NCBI GenBank assembly: GCA_963783095.1
Contig: CAWAMR010000003.1
Location: 868,001 to 932,000, forward strand
DNA from: CAWAMR01 sp963783095
Lineage (GTDB): Bacteria > Planctomycetota > Planctomycetia > Gemmatales > Gemmataceae
Direction: 5' to 3'
Length of the DNA stretch: 64,000 nt
Numbering within the stretch: the first letter of the stretch is position 1; each line of letters opens with the position of its first letter. The position numbers were made by a program, and so were the translations under genes. The notes under the pieces were generated by a model. It searched no databases. It saw only the letters and a program-made list of their open reading frames with translations, and was not told the DNA's origin. Below, in pieces: positions 17,239 to 26,074 of the stretch.

Positions 17239-17886
17239 GAGATTTGAATTCGTCGGCAAACCGCCTTCCCTGCCGGAAATGCCAAACAGTGCGCGCGAAT
17301 CCGGATCAAAAAGTCTGACCAGTCCGAAGATTCCAGCGGGGAGTCCGAGACAACAGCAGGGTGGGTTGACGATCGCAATTCCCGAAGCAATCACCGAGAG
17401 CCAATAGAATCGACTCGTCAAAATCCCGATACCGCCGGCAACTACGATCGCGCTCAAAACTCCCATCCCGATGAACCATTGCCGACCTTGATTGACTGCC
17501 TCTTTTACTTCATCTCTGGTAATCTGTTTACCCTCCAACATTTTCTGATAGGCCGGTTCCTTTAGAATCTCCACGTATTCATCGATCAACTTGTCCGGGT
17601 CGTTATAGCACCGGTAAACGATCAACCCGTTGCTGAAGAGTCCCATGACTCCCACCAGGAATACTGCCAGGCCCGGCATCAACAGTTTCGATGACGATTT
17701 CGCCTTCGCCGCCGACGCACTCGTTTGCGCCAACATCTCGGGCTGCTCCATCGTGCCGTCGGCCAAGCGTCTCGGTGCCCGGAAGGTGATACGGCACTGC
17801 GGACAGGTTACCGGCTCGCCGAACAAGCTCTCCGGAACTCTGAGTTGATGCTGACAGGCCGGGCACTGGATCACTTCAACGGACAT
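17233..17886 (-). CDS. Zinc-ribbon plus multi-spanning membrane protein, unknown function
   Basis: Residues 1-36 carry a zinc ribbon (IQCPACQHQLRVPESLFG, then VTCPQCRITFRAP) of the MJ0042/planctomycete type. After a spacer there are about four transmembrane helices (LLMPGLAVFLVGVMGLFSNG, WFIGMGVLSAIVVAGGIGIL and two more near the end, the last with NPPCCCLGLPAGIFG). The C-terminal LVRLFDPDSRALF motif is common in planctomycete proteins with a DUF4190-like membrane part. The stop lies inside the palindrome. No enzymatic function is indicated; a sensor or scaffold role is only a guess. Confidence 0.7.
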   Translation of the reverse strand: MSVEVIQCPACQHQLRVPESLFGEPVTCPQCRITFRAPRRLADGTMEQPEMLAQTSASAAKAKSSSKLLMPGLAVFLVGVMGLFSNGLIVYRCYNDPDKLIDEYVEILKEPAYQKMLEGKQITRDEVKEAVNQGRQWFIGMGVLSAIVVAGGIGILTSRFYWLSVIASGIAIVNPPCCCLGLPAGIFGLVRLFDPDSRALFGISGREGGLPTNSNLT

Positions 17887-17910
17887 GGATGATCCTTTCG
17901 GGGATACTCG

Positions 17911-17991
17911 TTAGAGAAGTTCCGGTGTGAATTGTGGATGCATGTGCTGATAAAGGGTCAGGTGGTCGGTGTCGAAGAGGAATTGGAGCAT
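17911..17991 (-). pseudogene. VapC-like PIN-domain toxin, N-terminal remnant of 26 residues
   Basis: ATG 17991 encodes MLQFLFDTDHLTLYQHMHPQ and six more residues before TAA 17911. FLFDTDHLTLYQ is the first strand of PIN domains with the first catalytic Asp. The start overlaps the preceding antitoxin gene by 34 bp, as in intact vapBC pairs. About 110 residues are missing, so the toxin is inactive. Confidence 0.6.
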
Positions 17992-18230
17992 TCCTGGCCG
18001 TCCTCTCGCAGCGTTTGTTCGAGATCTTCCCGACGCCGACGAGCCAGCTCTCGCACGAACTCCTGCTCAATCGGATCATTCGGGTCGAGATGAGTGTGGA
18101 AATGAAGCAACGGATTTGCGCTCTGCACTTCGCCGGTTATCAGGCGGATCTCAACCCGCGTCCCCTCGGGCAACGCTGAGGCGGGCACGACGACATCTTT
18201 GCTCACGATGCCAGTGATGGTGGTGGACAT
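17958..18230 (-). CDS. VapB-like antitoxin
   Basis: A 90-residue protein starting MSTTITGIVSKDVVVPASAL and PEGTRVEIRLITGE, which is a short beta-rich swapped-hairpin-like DNA-binding N-terminus, followed by a charged helix VRELARRRREDLEQTLREDG that would bind the toxin. A remnant of a PIN toxin overlaps its end, so the pair was a VapBC module. With the toxin lost, the gene may be under no selection, yet its frame is intact. Confidence 0.55.
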   Translation of the reverse strand: MSTTITGIVSKDVVVPASALPEGTRVEIRLITGEVQSANPLLHFHTHLDPNDPIEQEFVRELARRRREDLEQTLREDGQECSNSSSTPTT

Positions 18231-18312
18231 AAAATAAACCTCCCTTCATTCTCTCATTTTAACCATTTGTTCGCAGTTACGGTAGGCCCGTCGGCAAATA
18301 TGCGAGACCGCT

Positions 18313-18981
18313 TCAGCGTATTTCCAATGTGAATTCAGGATGGCCCAGGGGATCGATTTGTTGGCCTAGATGAAACGTCCGGCCAAAGACAGCGGATTTC
18401 AGCCAGCCTCCAGCTTGGCGACGAGAAGCGACGTAACCCTTCGTCCCATGTTTGAAAATGTCAAATCGAGTGGCGTCATGTCGAACATCCACCAGCCAAT
18501 ACTCAGTAATCCCCGCCAGCCAGTACGACTCCATTAATTCGACGGTATCCTTTTGCACGGAACTATCGCTGACTACTTCCAACACCATATCGGGAGCACC
18601 GACGATTTCCAAAGGACCTCCGCTAATTCCTTCGACCAGTTGGGCTTTTTCTGATTGGATTGACGCAAAGGATATGAACATCCCATCTGGTTCCGTGGCA
18701 ATATCTGCCAAGTCATTTCGCAGAAACATTCGATCGAAGCAGAAATAGCCGGAACGGTCAGCTTTTACGAATCGGCGCAAGATTTCGGAAAACTCTGCCT
18801 TAACCTGATTGTGCGTAAATAGCTGCTCCATGCTCAGGTCCACCCAAAACTCGCCGTGCAGGTAAGAAAACCTTCCCCGAGTGGGATACTCGGGTGATTT
18901 TGCCCAACGGCAAAATGCCTCAAGGTCGGTCAATTCTTCTACTGGAATTCGCACGTCCTCACCCTGAATGTTCATCACCAT
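18313..18981 (-). CDS. Uma2-family endonuclease-fold protein (DUF820)
   Basis: The 222-residue protein shows the Uma2 pattern: FSYLHGEFWVDLSMEQLFTH near residue 45, then DGMFISF, GAPDMVLEVVSDSSVQKD and YWLAGITEYWLVDVRHDAT. The PDMVLEV ... EYWLVD spacing is the D-(x)n-ExK-like core of the PD-(D/E)XK fold. Uma2 proteins are highly expanded in planctomycetes and cyanobacteria and their biological role is not settled. The gene ends 10 bp from the start of nothing else; the upstream same-strand neighbour is the antitoxin, 82 bp away. Confidence 0.85.
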   Translation of the reverse strand: MVMNIQGEDVRIPVEELTDLEAFCRWAKSPEYPTRGRFSYLHGEFWVDLSMEQLFTHNQVKAEFSEILRRFVKADRSGYFCFDRMFLRNDLADIATEPDGMFISFASIQSEKAQLVEGISGGPLEIVGAPDMVLEVVSDSSVQKDTVELMESYWLAGITEYWLVDVRHDATRFDIFKHGTKGYVASRRQAGGWLKSAVFGRTFHLGQQIDPLGHPEFTLEIR

Positions 18982-18990
18982 CGCATCACC

Positions 18991-19926
18991 TCACTTTCCT
19001 ACCTTCTTGCGGAAATACTCCATCGTTCGCTTCAGTCCTTCCTCACGTCCCACGATCGGCTCCCAGCCGAGCAACGATTTTGCCCTACTTATGTCCGGTT
19101 TTCGCACTTTGGGATCGTCTTGCGGCAGCGGCTTGAAGACCACTTCGCTTTTCGTGCTGGAGAGTTTGCGAATCTCTTCCGCGAATTGCAGAATCGTGAT
19201 TTCCGCCGGGTTGCCGAGATTGACCGGCTCGTGAAAATCGGTGAAGAGGAGCCTAAAAATCCCTTCGACGAGATCGGAAACGTAACAAAAACTCCGAGTT
19301 TGCGAACCGTCGCCATAAATCGTCAAAGGCTCGCCGCGCAAGGCCTGGCCCATGAAGTTCGGCAGCACTCGACCGTCGTCGAGACGCATCCGCTCGCCGT
19401 AGGTGTTGAATATGCGAATGATATGGGTGTTGATGTTGTGGGTTCGATGATAGGCCATGACCATCGCTTCGGTGAAGCGTTTGGCCTCGTCGTAAACTCC
19501 GCGAATACCGATGGGATTGACGTTGCCCCAGTAATCTTCGCGTTGCGGATGCTGCAGGGGATCGCCATAGACTTCGCTGGTGCTCGCCACGAGATACCTT
19601 GCACCTTTTAGCTTGGCGAGACCCAGCGTGTTATGGGTTCCGAGCGAACCGACTTTCAACGTCTGAATGGGGTAGTTCAGGTAATCGACAGGACTGGCTG
19701 GGCTGGCGAAATGAAGGATATTGTCGATCGGCCCCTTGATTTTCAATTGATTGGAAATGTCGTGACCAATGAAGGTAAATTTTGGATTATCCCGAAAATG
19801 GTCGAGGTTCGACAGGCTTCCTGTGATGAAGTTGTCGACACAGAGAACCTCGTGACCTTCCGCCAAAAATCGATCGCAAAGATGGGAGCCTATAAAACCC
19901 GCACCACCCGTAATCAGCGTTCGCAC
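18991..19926 (-). CDS. UDP-glucuronate decarboxylase (UDP-xylose synthase) family
   Basis: An extended short-chain dehydrogenase of 311 residues. NAD-binding motif GGAGFIGSHLCDRFLAEGHE at the N-terminus, active-site segment STSEVYGDPLQHPQ, and catalytic YDEAKRFTEA with Tyr and Lys. The stretch RIFNTYGERMRLDDGRVLPN is characteristic of UDP-glucuronate decarboxylases, which make UDP-xylose for exopolysaccharide or glycan synthesis in the cytoplasm. The length equals the soluble bacterial enzyme. An epimerase of related type is possible. The following gene (Uma2) is 9 bp downstream on the same strand. Confidence 0.85.
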   Translation of the reverse strand: MRTLITGGAGFIGSHLCDRFLAEGHEVLCVDNFITGSLSNLDHFRDNPKFTFIGHDISNQLKIKGPIDNILHFASPASPVDYLNYPIQTLKVGSLGTHNTLGLAKLKGARYLVASTSEVYGDPLQHPQREDYWGNVNPIGIRGVYDEAKRFTEAMVMAYHRTHNINTHIIRIFNTYGERMRLDDGRVLPNFMGQALRGEPLTIYGDGSQTRSFCYVSDLVEGIFRLLFTDFHEPVNLGNPAEITILQFAEEIRKLSSTKSEVVFKPLPQDDPKVRKPDISRAKSLLGWEPIVGREEGLKRTMEYFRKKVGK

Positions 19927-19946
19927 TGGAAACTCCTTTTTAATTA

Positions 19947-20047
19947 GTAGTCAGTGAATAGTGGTCAGTGGTCAGCAAATACCTGTGGGTATTTGTCTTT
20001 GTATTTACTGACCACTGACCACTGACCACTGATCACTGACCACTATT
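19947..20047. repeat. Inverted and tandem GGTCAGT repeat element
   Basis: Several copies of GGTCAGTG lie at 19947-19975 and their reverse complement CACTGACC is repeated four to five times at 20005-20045, with a GTATTT / AAATAC inner stem. The element overlaps the last codons of the propeller gene, whose C-terminus (LNSGQ) is therefore supplied by the repeat. Confidence 0.75.
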
Positions 20048-21277
20048 CAGTTGCACACAGATCAATTCCTTGCCGTCGCGCACATACAGAAGTCCGTTCA
20101 CAAGGGCAGGATGTGCCCAGGTTTCACCGCAGATCTTGCTCGATGCCAGTTCTTCGTATTTTTCAGTATTCGGCGCGAGCAGTTTCAGGCTGCCGTTGTC
20201 GGAGTGCAACAAGAGCTTGCCGTCTCCTAACTTGAGCAGTGCCGCATGATACTTGCCGATCTTTGGTTGCTGCCAGACTTCCTTGCCATCCGCCAGCTTG
20301 GCACAGCGCAGCGTCACGCTGGCGCTGGAAATGGAGGCCACCCCGGTAATCAAGTACAGGTGATCTTTGCCCGCAGGAGCGGGTGTCGAGAAATAGCAGG
20401 TCAAATCGGGGTTTTTCCAGATCCGTTTCACTTCGGTTTTCCCGTTGTTTTCCTTCAGTTGTAAACCGACAGCGCCCGCCTTCACGGAACTGGCGATAAA
20501 AATTTCTCCCATCTTCACAGGTGTGGTTGAGCTTTCAAATAGCGCATCGACAAATGGGAACTTCCAAAGGATGTCGCCTTTGAGCGATACGCCCAGGACG
20601 TTGGCACCGGTCAGGAATACCAGTTGCCTCGAATCGCCCTTGCCCGTCGCGATTGGCGAGGAATAACTCCCCGCGTCCGTCCCGGCTTTCCAGGCAAGTT
20701 TGCCGTCCGAAACATTGAAGGCAGCCACCGCCATGCCCTTGCCGACCATCACGATGACCTTGTCGCCTTCGACGATCGGCGATGTCGAAATACCAAAGAA
20801 CAAGTTCGGAACCTTGTACTCCTTCAGAAGATCGACGCTCCAAATGGGCTTTCCGGTCTTGGCCTCCCATGCGGCGAGAACTCCGGTGTTGCCGAGCGTG
20901 AAGAGCCGGCCGGCGGAAACGCAGGGTGTTGAACGCGGTCCCGCTCCGAACAGCGGCGTGAACTTTGCCTTTTCGTAGGTTTGTTCCCACTTCGGTTCAC
21001 CGGTCAGCGCATCGAAGGCCAGAACCGATTCCGCAGTATCCTTGTCTTTGACTTTCACATGCAGGTAGACCATCCCATTCGCAACGATGGGCGAACTGTT
21101 GCCCTCGCCCACCGGCTTCTTCCAGACCTGTTTCAGTTCGCCCTTCCAGGGGCTGACCTTTTCGCTGGATGAACCATCTCGATCCGGGCCAAGCCACTGC
21201 GGCCAGTCAGCTGCCCACAACGGGTTCACGAGCAACAGGCTCAACATTCCTGCGAACAGAGTTTTCGTGCATCGCAT
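20033..21277 (-). CDS. Exported PQQ-like beta-propeller protein
   Basis: From ATG 21277 the protein begins with a signal peptide (basic start, hydrophobic FAGMLSLLLVNPLWA, cleavage after AWA-like LWA). The mature part starts ADWPQWLGPDRDGSSSEK, the standard opening of planctomycete PQQ-type propellers, and contains repeated blades such as VNGLLYVRDG, LLLHSDNGSLKLL and VLAFDALTGEPKWEQ. It is expected in the periplasm; no quinone-dehydrogenase residues can be assigned, so catalytic activity is not claimed. GGAGAA lies 7 bp upstream of the chosen ATG, which favours it over ATG 21298. The second propeller at 23791 is a paralogue. Confidence 0.85.
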   Translation of the reverse strand: MRCTKTLFAGMLSLLLVNPLWAADWPQWLGPDRDGSSSEKVSPWKGELKQVWKKPVGEGNSSPIVANGMVYLHVKVKDKDTAESVLAFDALTGEPKWEQTYEKAKFTPLFGAGPRSTPCVSAGRLFTLGNTGVLAAWEAKTGKPIWSVDLLKEYKVPNLFFGISTSPIVEGDKVIVMVGKGMAVAAFNVSDGKLAWKAGTDAGSYSSPIATGKGDSRQLVFLTGANVLGVSLKGDILWKFPFVDALFESSTTPVKMGEIFIASSVKAGAVGLQLKENNGKTEVKRIWKNPDLTCYFSTPAPAGKDHLYLITGVASISSASVTLRCAKLADGKEVWQQPKIGKYHAALLKLGDGKLLLHSDNGSLKLLAPNTEKYEELASSKICGETWAHPALVNGLLYVRDGKELICVQLNSGQ

Positions 21278-21298
21278 GCGGATTCTCCGGGTGTCCAT

Positions 21299-21778
21299 TC
21301 ATTTCAGTACAAGAGGTAAGGCAATTCTCGATGAAAGTGTTTTATCGGGAGAGGCAGAATAATCTTCGGTAGAGTTCACCTCATTCAAAAATACGTGCAG
21401 GGGTGCATAATGCCAGCCCGTTTCAAATTCTTCCGCAAGTCCCTTGAGTCGACGGAGGTAGGTTTCAGTAATCTCGCGACCGGACTCCTGATACGATGGA
21501 TCGCAGAAGTAAACCCGGCAACCCAGCGGTCGAGGCGCGCGCGCGGTGCAGAGGTTTTCCTTCTGAAAGGGACAGAACTCATCGGTAACCGGTTGTTGAA
21601 ACGGCGGTGCCGACTCCAACAATACTTCAGCTTCAAGCCGGCTGATGAACAGCGTGTGTCCAAATTCTTTGAATCGACAGCACCGGCCCGAGGCATCGCA
21701 CTTCGGACCGATGGCGGCAACGGCAGCATCGACCTCGGCATACAAGGCGAGGATACGGTGATGGAGTTCGGCATTCAT
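21299..21778 (-). CDS. YkgJ-like cysteine-cluster protein
   Basis: About 159 residues. The family core is a set of spaced cysteines: CDASGRCCRFKEFGHTLFIS, then FCPFQKENLCTARAPRPLGC and RVYFCDP. Such clusters bind zinc or an iron-sulfur centre. Start ATG 21778 is preferred to the upstream TTG 21799. The gene is 22 bp after the other YkgJ gene and 21 bp before the propeller gene, so the three are probably one transcript. A role in metal-dependent chemistry is known for the family only in general. Confidence 0.75.
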   Translation of the reverse strand: MNAELHHRILALYAEVDAAVAAIGPKCDASGRCCRFKEFGHTLFISRLEAEVLLESAPPFQQPVTDEFCPFQKENLCTARAPRPLGCRVYFCDPSYQESGREITETYLRRLKGLAEEFETGWHYAPLHVFLNEVNSTEDYSASPDKTLSSRIALPLVLK

Positions 21779-21800
21779 TACTGGCTGATCTCTTGGCAAC

Positions 21801-22211
21801 TCATAACTTGATTACCTTGATTCGCCGCGTGATTTCTTCGACCGGTATTAACTCGCCTTGCCCTGCGCCGGGACAGGCCCGTTTGGTATTCTCCCAGGCT
21901 TTTGGAGTCCCGACGGTACTTTCCCAGAACGGCCAGGTCCGACACTGCCGGGGGCGCGCATCGTAGACCGTGCAGCCAAGAGATGCATCGTAGAAAATGC
22001 AATCGGTATTTGGCTTATCGCGTAAGGACCGGTCGCCATTCACCACGTGCGTGTAAAGCGCGGTCACTTCTTCCAGTGTCTCGCCGCGAAATTCCGCGAT
22101 GGCTTGAAGCTCATCTTCCTCGACCCAAACGTATCCGGGAAAGCCGGTACAGCACTTTCCGCAGCGCGTGCATGAAAACGATAATCCGTCCACATACCAG
22201 GGAGTCGGCAT
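21801..22211 (-). CDS. YkgJ-family cysteine-cluster protein
   Basis: The 136-residue protein begins MPTPWYVDGLSFSCTRCGKC followed by CTGFPGYVWV, the canonical CxRCGxCC start of YkgJ (UPF0153) proteins. A second cluster follows in TDCIFYDASLGCTVYDARPR and QCRTWPFW, so six or more Cys could bind a metal site. It is followed by a more distant homologue of the same family. The function of the family is unclear; some members are linked to methylation or flagellin modification. Confidence 0.85.
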   Translation of the reverse strand: MPTPWYVDGLSFSCTRCGKCCTGFPGYVWVEEDELQAIAEFRGETLEEVTALYTHVVNGDRSLRDKPNTDCIFYDASLGCTVYDARPRQCRTWPFWESTVGTPKAWENTKRACPGAGQGELIPVEEITRRIKVIKL

Positions 22212-22288
22212 GGCAGTCCCACCCGGAAATACATTCGCATATCCGATTATTGTAGCGGGATCGAGAAAGGGAGCGACTACTCGTGCTG

Positions 22289-23317
22289 TTAGAAGCCAAA
22301 ACGCAGTGAAACATAAAACATCGGCAGCCAGATTTTATACTGGAGATCCGCATTGTTCTCGGCACCGACTCGAACCTCCAAAGCAGGGTAAGCAAGGAAA
22401 GGTCGGGTAGCAATACCCGTGTCGAGGTAGAACAATTTTGGGGAACCCGATTGCTGGGCGGTGAGTTGGGTCAGGCAATAAGCGTAGGCGAAATCTTCCC
22501 AGATCCCCACGTTAGCGCTCGCCGTAAGATACCAACCGGGTGAAAAGGTATTCCCCTCCAGATCGGTCAAGGTCTTGCTCGGGTAGAAGCCGGCACCAAC
22601 ATAGTTGTAAATTCCCCGATCGAAGTTCGTGCCGGTAAAGTAATAGCGATTTTCGAGGGCGAAGCCGTCGTTGTAGCCATACGATTGGGTTGCCGAAATG
22701 CCGCGATTGAGGTTGTTGTAGGAGTAGCCGTACGCCCGAAATTCCAGGGCATCGTAGTAATTCCACGCTGCACCAACGGTCAGATCGAATTGTCGCTTGC
22801 TGAAGTCAAACGATCCCTGCGTGGGATTGCCGACTCCATCCTCTGCGTTTTCACCCCAAAAGCGTGTTTGCATGAAATAATACACGCTTCGATCTTTCGT
22901 GATCGCCACGTTCAGATCGACGTCGAGCGAGAAAAGCGGATGGTAGCGAAGGCCGTTTGGCGCTTCCTTTACTCCTGAATAGAACCCGCGCAGCCCCATG
23001 ACGCCCCACATTCGTTCCAGAGGCGATGCCGATGGTCCGTCGTAATTCAGAACTTCTTCAGCTGGAGTCGGCTTCAAGATTTCCGAAGGTTCTTCCTTGA
23101 GAACATCATCGCCCGGAAGGATTGTCAGTGCCGGTTTTGGCGATTTCGGGAGCGGAAGATCGGTATCCGGCAGGATGAGATTGGCAGAAGGATTCTCGGC
23201 GATCGTCGGCGCGATTTTGGTAACAGGAATTGGCGTTGCTACGGGCACTTGAGCCAGGCTGGATTTCGTCATCCCGAAGATGATCGCCACGATAATCCAA
23301 CGAGGGTGACGAAACAT
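22289..23317 (-). CDS. Probable outer-membrane beta-barrel protein
   Basis: A 342-residue protein with a signal peptide (RWIIVAIIFGMTKSSLAQ), a Pro-rich periplasmic stretch to residue about 100, then an alternating hydrophobic/polar pattern typical of transmembrane beta strands (RYHPLFSLDVDLNVAITKD, GAAWNYYDALEFRAYGYSYN, ENRYYFTGTNFDRGIYNYVG). It closes with a strand ending in Phe, FYVSLRFGF, as outer-membrane barrels do. No family was recognised. It stands alone between repeats and the YkgJ gene. Confidence 0.65.
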   Translation of the reverse strand: MFRHPRWIIVAIIFGMTKSSLAQVPVATPIPVTKIAPTIAENPSANLILPDTDLPLPKSPKPALTILPGDDVLKEEPSEILKPTPAEEVLNYDGPSASPLERMWGVMGLRGFYSGVKEAPNGLRYHPLFSLDVDLNVAITKDRSVYYFMQTRFWGENAEDGVGNPTQGSFDFSKRQFDLTVGAAWNYYDALEFRAYGYSYNNLNRGISATQSYGYNDGFALENRYYFTGTNFDRGIYNYVGAGFYPSKTLTDLEGNTFSPGWYLTASANVGIWEDFAYAYCLTQLTAQQSGSPKLFYLDTGIATRPFLAYPALEVRVGAENNADLQYKIWLPMFYVSLRFGF

Positions 23318-23564
23318 CGATCACTCCGAAGGGCCGACCGCTCTGGTGGCCATGCAGGCAAGATCGCGCATGACTCATGAGTAATCGGCACAATCCATCC
23401 ATTCGATTTAACAATTCTCCTCGAACCAATCGTTATCTTTGGTTTATTTGCGATAATCGCTACAGATTCACAGGGAAAATAGGGGAAATGAAGCCAAAGC
23501 GATAAGGTGCAAAGGATCGGCGGGCTATTCCCTTTCCCTCTGGATGCATGTGTTAAAGCTGGAA

Positions 23565-23745
23565 ACGGCGAACCCCTGCGTAAGCTTGGGGGTTAAACAG
23601 CAATCCTCGGATTGCTGGCAGATACACCCCCAAGCTTACGCATCTTAAAGCTGGAATCGGCGAACCCCATGCGTAAGCTCGGGGGGTTAAACAGCAAGCC
23701 CCGGAATGTGGCAGATACCCCCAAGCTTACGCATGGGGTTCACCT
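23565..23745. repeat. Duplicated palindrome with AAGCTTACGCAT arms
   Basis: Two similar hairpins lie side by side. The motif GCGTAAGCTTGGGGGTT (about 23578) pairs with CCCCCAAGCTTACGCAT (about 23625), and the second copy GCGTAAGCTCGGGGGGTT (about 23670) pairs with CCCCCAAGCTTACGCATGGG (about 23717). Each loop holds a CAGCAA..GGCAGATA segment. The two units diverge by a few bases. The 472-bp gap between neighbouring genes (23318-23790) holds this element and no gene. Confidence 0.85.
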
Positions 23746-23790
23746 TGCCACCGGCATCCCGGCCCCGGTTACTGAACCCTTGATAGGGCT

Positions 23791-25062
23791 TCAATCAATC
23801 GGTCGTTTCGTCCCGATGCAATAGAGGTGCTCCCAGGTGCGAATGTAGATTCGGCCGTTGGAGATCGCTGGGGAAGAATGAACCTTTTCTTTCAAAGCAT
23901 TGGTGGCCAGGATCTTGAAGTCCTTGCCGGGCTGTATCACCTGTCCGATTCCCTCTAGTCCGACGACATAGATCTTCCCATCTCCGTAAACCATGTTTCC
24001 TCGGTATGTCTGTTTGGCCAATGGTTTCCGGTAGACCTGGGAGCCGGTCTTGGCGTCTAGGGCGAGCAGGATTTCGCCGTTCAGAAGGTATACCATGTCA
24101 TCGACTCGTAAGGGGGATACCACGTCCGGCGTAAAGCTGGATCGCCACAGTTCGGCCTTGTTTGAAGGGTCGATGGTTCCCTTCGCACCGACCGGATTAA
24201 AAGCCACCGTCGGACCATTCTTACAAGATGGCACCACGATTAGATCGGAAGTGACGAGCGGGCAAGAAACGAAGCGCCAGGCTGGGTTGGATCTTGGGTT
24301 TAACGCTTCCACACGCCAAACCTCGGCACCGTCTTCAAGTTTATGGCCGGTGCAGAAGTCGTTGCCGTGAGCGACGAATAACGGCCCACCTTCTCCTTCC
24401 CACATGAACCCCGATGCGTAGACATCCGGACTTTCACCTCGACTATAGCCGGGCCGTTCCACCTTCCAGATTTCCGCGCCGGTCAAGGCGTCGAGAGCCA
24501 GAACAATCTGGGCGTTTCGGTGCATCACCTGGAGATAAAGTTTGCCTTTGTACAACACGGGGGTCCAGTGGCAGCCGAATTGAGTTTTTAATTTGCCGTA
24601 CTTATTGAGATCGAGATTCCAGACAGGCTTTCCCTCGACGGTATAACAAACCAGTTTCCCGCCGCCCGCGAAAGTCCATACATGTTTGCCGTCAGTGGAG
24701 CAGGATGCGGAGGCGTCATTCCCCTCATCTCCGCGTCCGGATCTTCCACTTCCAGTGGCGGCGATTTTTTGCGACCATTTCTGCTTGCCGTCAACGCCGA
24801 CGCAGAGCATCACGACATCGGAGCCATCCACTGAAGTGAGAAAGATTTTATCTCCCCACACACAAGGGGTGGACTGTGCCTTGCCCGGCATCTTGAGCTT
24901 CCAGACCACATTCTTGTCCTGCCCCCATTCGACGGGGAGGTTCTTTTCGGAACTAATACCATCGTTCTTGGGGCCTCGCCATTGCGGCCAGTTCTCGGCA
25001 TTCGCCGCGGAAACGAAAGCGAACGAAAGAATCGAACAGAAAAATGAGAAACGCAGATTCAC
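23791..25062 (-). CDS. Exported PQQ-like beta-propeller protein
   Basis: A 423-residue paralogue of the propeller at 20033. It has a signal peptide (LRFSFFCSILSFAFVSAANA), the opening ENWPQWRGPKNDGISSEKNL and propeller blades such as VLALDALTGAEIWKVERPGY and YLLNGEILLALDAKTGSQVY. It ends in ISNGRIYIRTWEHLYCIG, the usual last blade. It is a predicted periplasmic protein; a structural or binding role is as likely as enzymatic activity. It is monocistronic, as far as can be seen. Confidence 0.85.
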   Translation of the reverse strand: MNLRFSFFCSILSFAFVSAANAENWPQWRGPKNDGISSEKNLPVEWGQDKNVVWKLKMPGKAQSTPCVWGDKIFLTSVDGSDVVMLCVGVDGKQKWSQKIAATGSGRSGRGDEGNDASASCSTDGKHVWTFAGGGKLVCYTVEGKPVWNLDLNKYGKLKTQFGCHWTPVLYKGKLYLQVMHRNAQIVLALDALTGAEIWKVERPGYSRGESPDVYASGFMWEGEGGPLFVAHGNDFCTGHKLEDGAEVWRVEALNPRSNPAWRFVSCPLVTSDLIVVPSCKNGPTVAFNPVGAKGTIDPSNKAELWRSSFTPDVVSPLRVDDMVYLLNGEILLALDAKTGSQVYRKPLAKQTYRGNMVYGDGKIYVVGLEGIGQVIQPGKDFKILATNALKEKVHSSPAISNGRIYIRTWEHLYCIGTKRPID

Positions 25063-25155
25063 GGCAGGAGTACCTCAGGAGAGGAAGGGGGAAAACGGGG
25101 GGTAGGCTCCAATTAGTTTAACGGATCGCGGGCGGGAAAGCCAAGAATTTGCTCG

Positions 25156-26025
25156 CTATATCGTATTGGCAATGCGCAACCAGGCTTCTACGCGCCCCAG
25201 AAGATCGGCTCGACACCCGCTATAGAAATGATCTGCTCCCGCGATCGTCGCAACGCTCAACTGCCTCGAACGGCTTGTCAGAGCGGCGATCGCTTCGGGC
25301 GCGCCTTGGAAGGCCATATTGTTCTCGACTTCCACGCCCCCCAAGGTAATGAGCATTGGTGAAGGCACACCGGGAAGAAACTTCAGATAGTTATAGCGCT
25401 CATCGGGGCCATACTTTTCAACGTAGCCCGCAGCGGTGATGACAAACGGAAGAGGAAGTTTCACTTCGAGCAATGCTGCGGGGTTACGGCCCTCGACCAG
25501 CTTCTTGGCAACGGTATAGGTTTGCAGGAACTGCGGCCCCTCCGGGCTGGAACAGAACCACGAATACGATAGTCGAGGCGGCGAAATGGCTACGACACAA
25601 CGGACAGCCAGCGACGGTTCATGAGCCAAGGTATACAGGCTTTTCACTGCACCGAGGCTATGACCGATCAAAGCGATTTGCGGCCCGGCCCGTTGCTTGA
25701 GCCAGTCGATCCAGGCCATCAGATCATATCGGCACTCATCGACGATTTCATAGGCAGCTCCCAACCTGCGACCGCCGGTTGCGGTAACTGCTGTGCTGAT
25801 ACCATCGTGCCCGCGCGTGTTGACCCGAAGCACGGAACAGCCCAACTCCAAAAAGCGTTCCGCGAAAGCATCGAACAGCGTGGAGTTATAGAAATTGCCG
25901 CCGGTGCCATGTATGAGACAGATGGCATCGAGAGGGAATCCGGATGCGGTGGCGGGCGATGACTGAAAGCTTCCATCCAGATGGATGCCGTCGCGGGTGA
26001 TCGTGCGTACGTGATCGATGTGCAA
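25156..26025 (-). CDS. Alpha/beta-fold hydrolase
   Basis: The 289-residue protein has the oxyanion-side motif LIHGTGGNFYNSTLFDAF, the nucleophile elbow ALIGHSLGAVKSLY (Ser about residue 122), an Asp-containing strand and a final His in IAGADHFYSGCRADLLG. These are the three elements of the Ser-Asp-His triad. No signal peptide is present, so it is cytoplasmic. It is similar in plan to DUF1749/ acyl-hydrolase-like enzymes; the substrate is unknown. The phosphatase gene ends 49 bp upstream. Confidence 0.8.
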   Translation of the reverse strand: MHIDHVRTITRDGIHLDGSFQSSPATASGFPLDAICLIHGTGGNFYNSTLFDAFAERFLELGCSVLRVNTRGHDGISTAVTATGGRRLGAAYEIVDECRYDLMAWIDWLKQRAGPQIALIGHSLGAVKSLYTLAHEPSLAVRCVVAISPPRLSYSWFCSSPEGPQFLQTYTVAKKLVEGRNPAALLEVKLPLPFVITAAGYVEKYGPDERYNYLKFLPGVPSPMLITLGGVEVENNMAFQGAPEAIAALTSRSRQLSVATIAGADHFYSGCRADLLGRVEAWLRIANTI

Positions 26026-26074
26026 GGTGAACCCTCAAATTGATCGATACAATCGATGCGAGTAGTGTCCTGCG

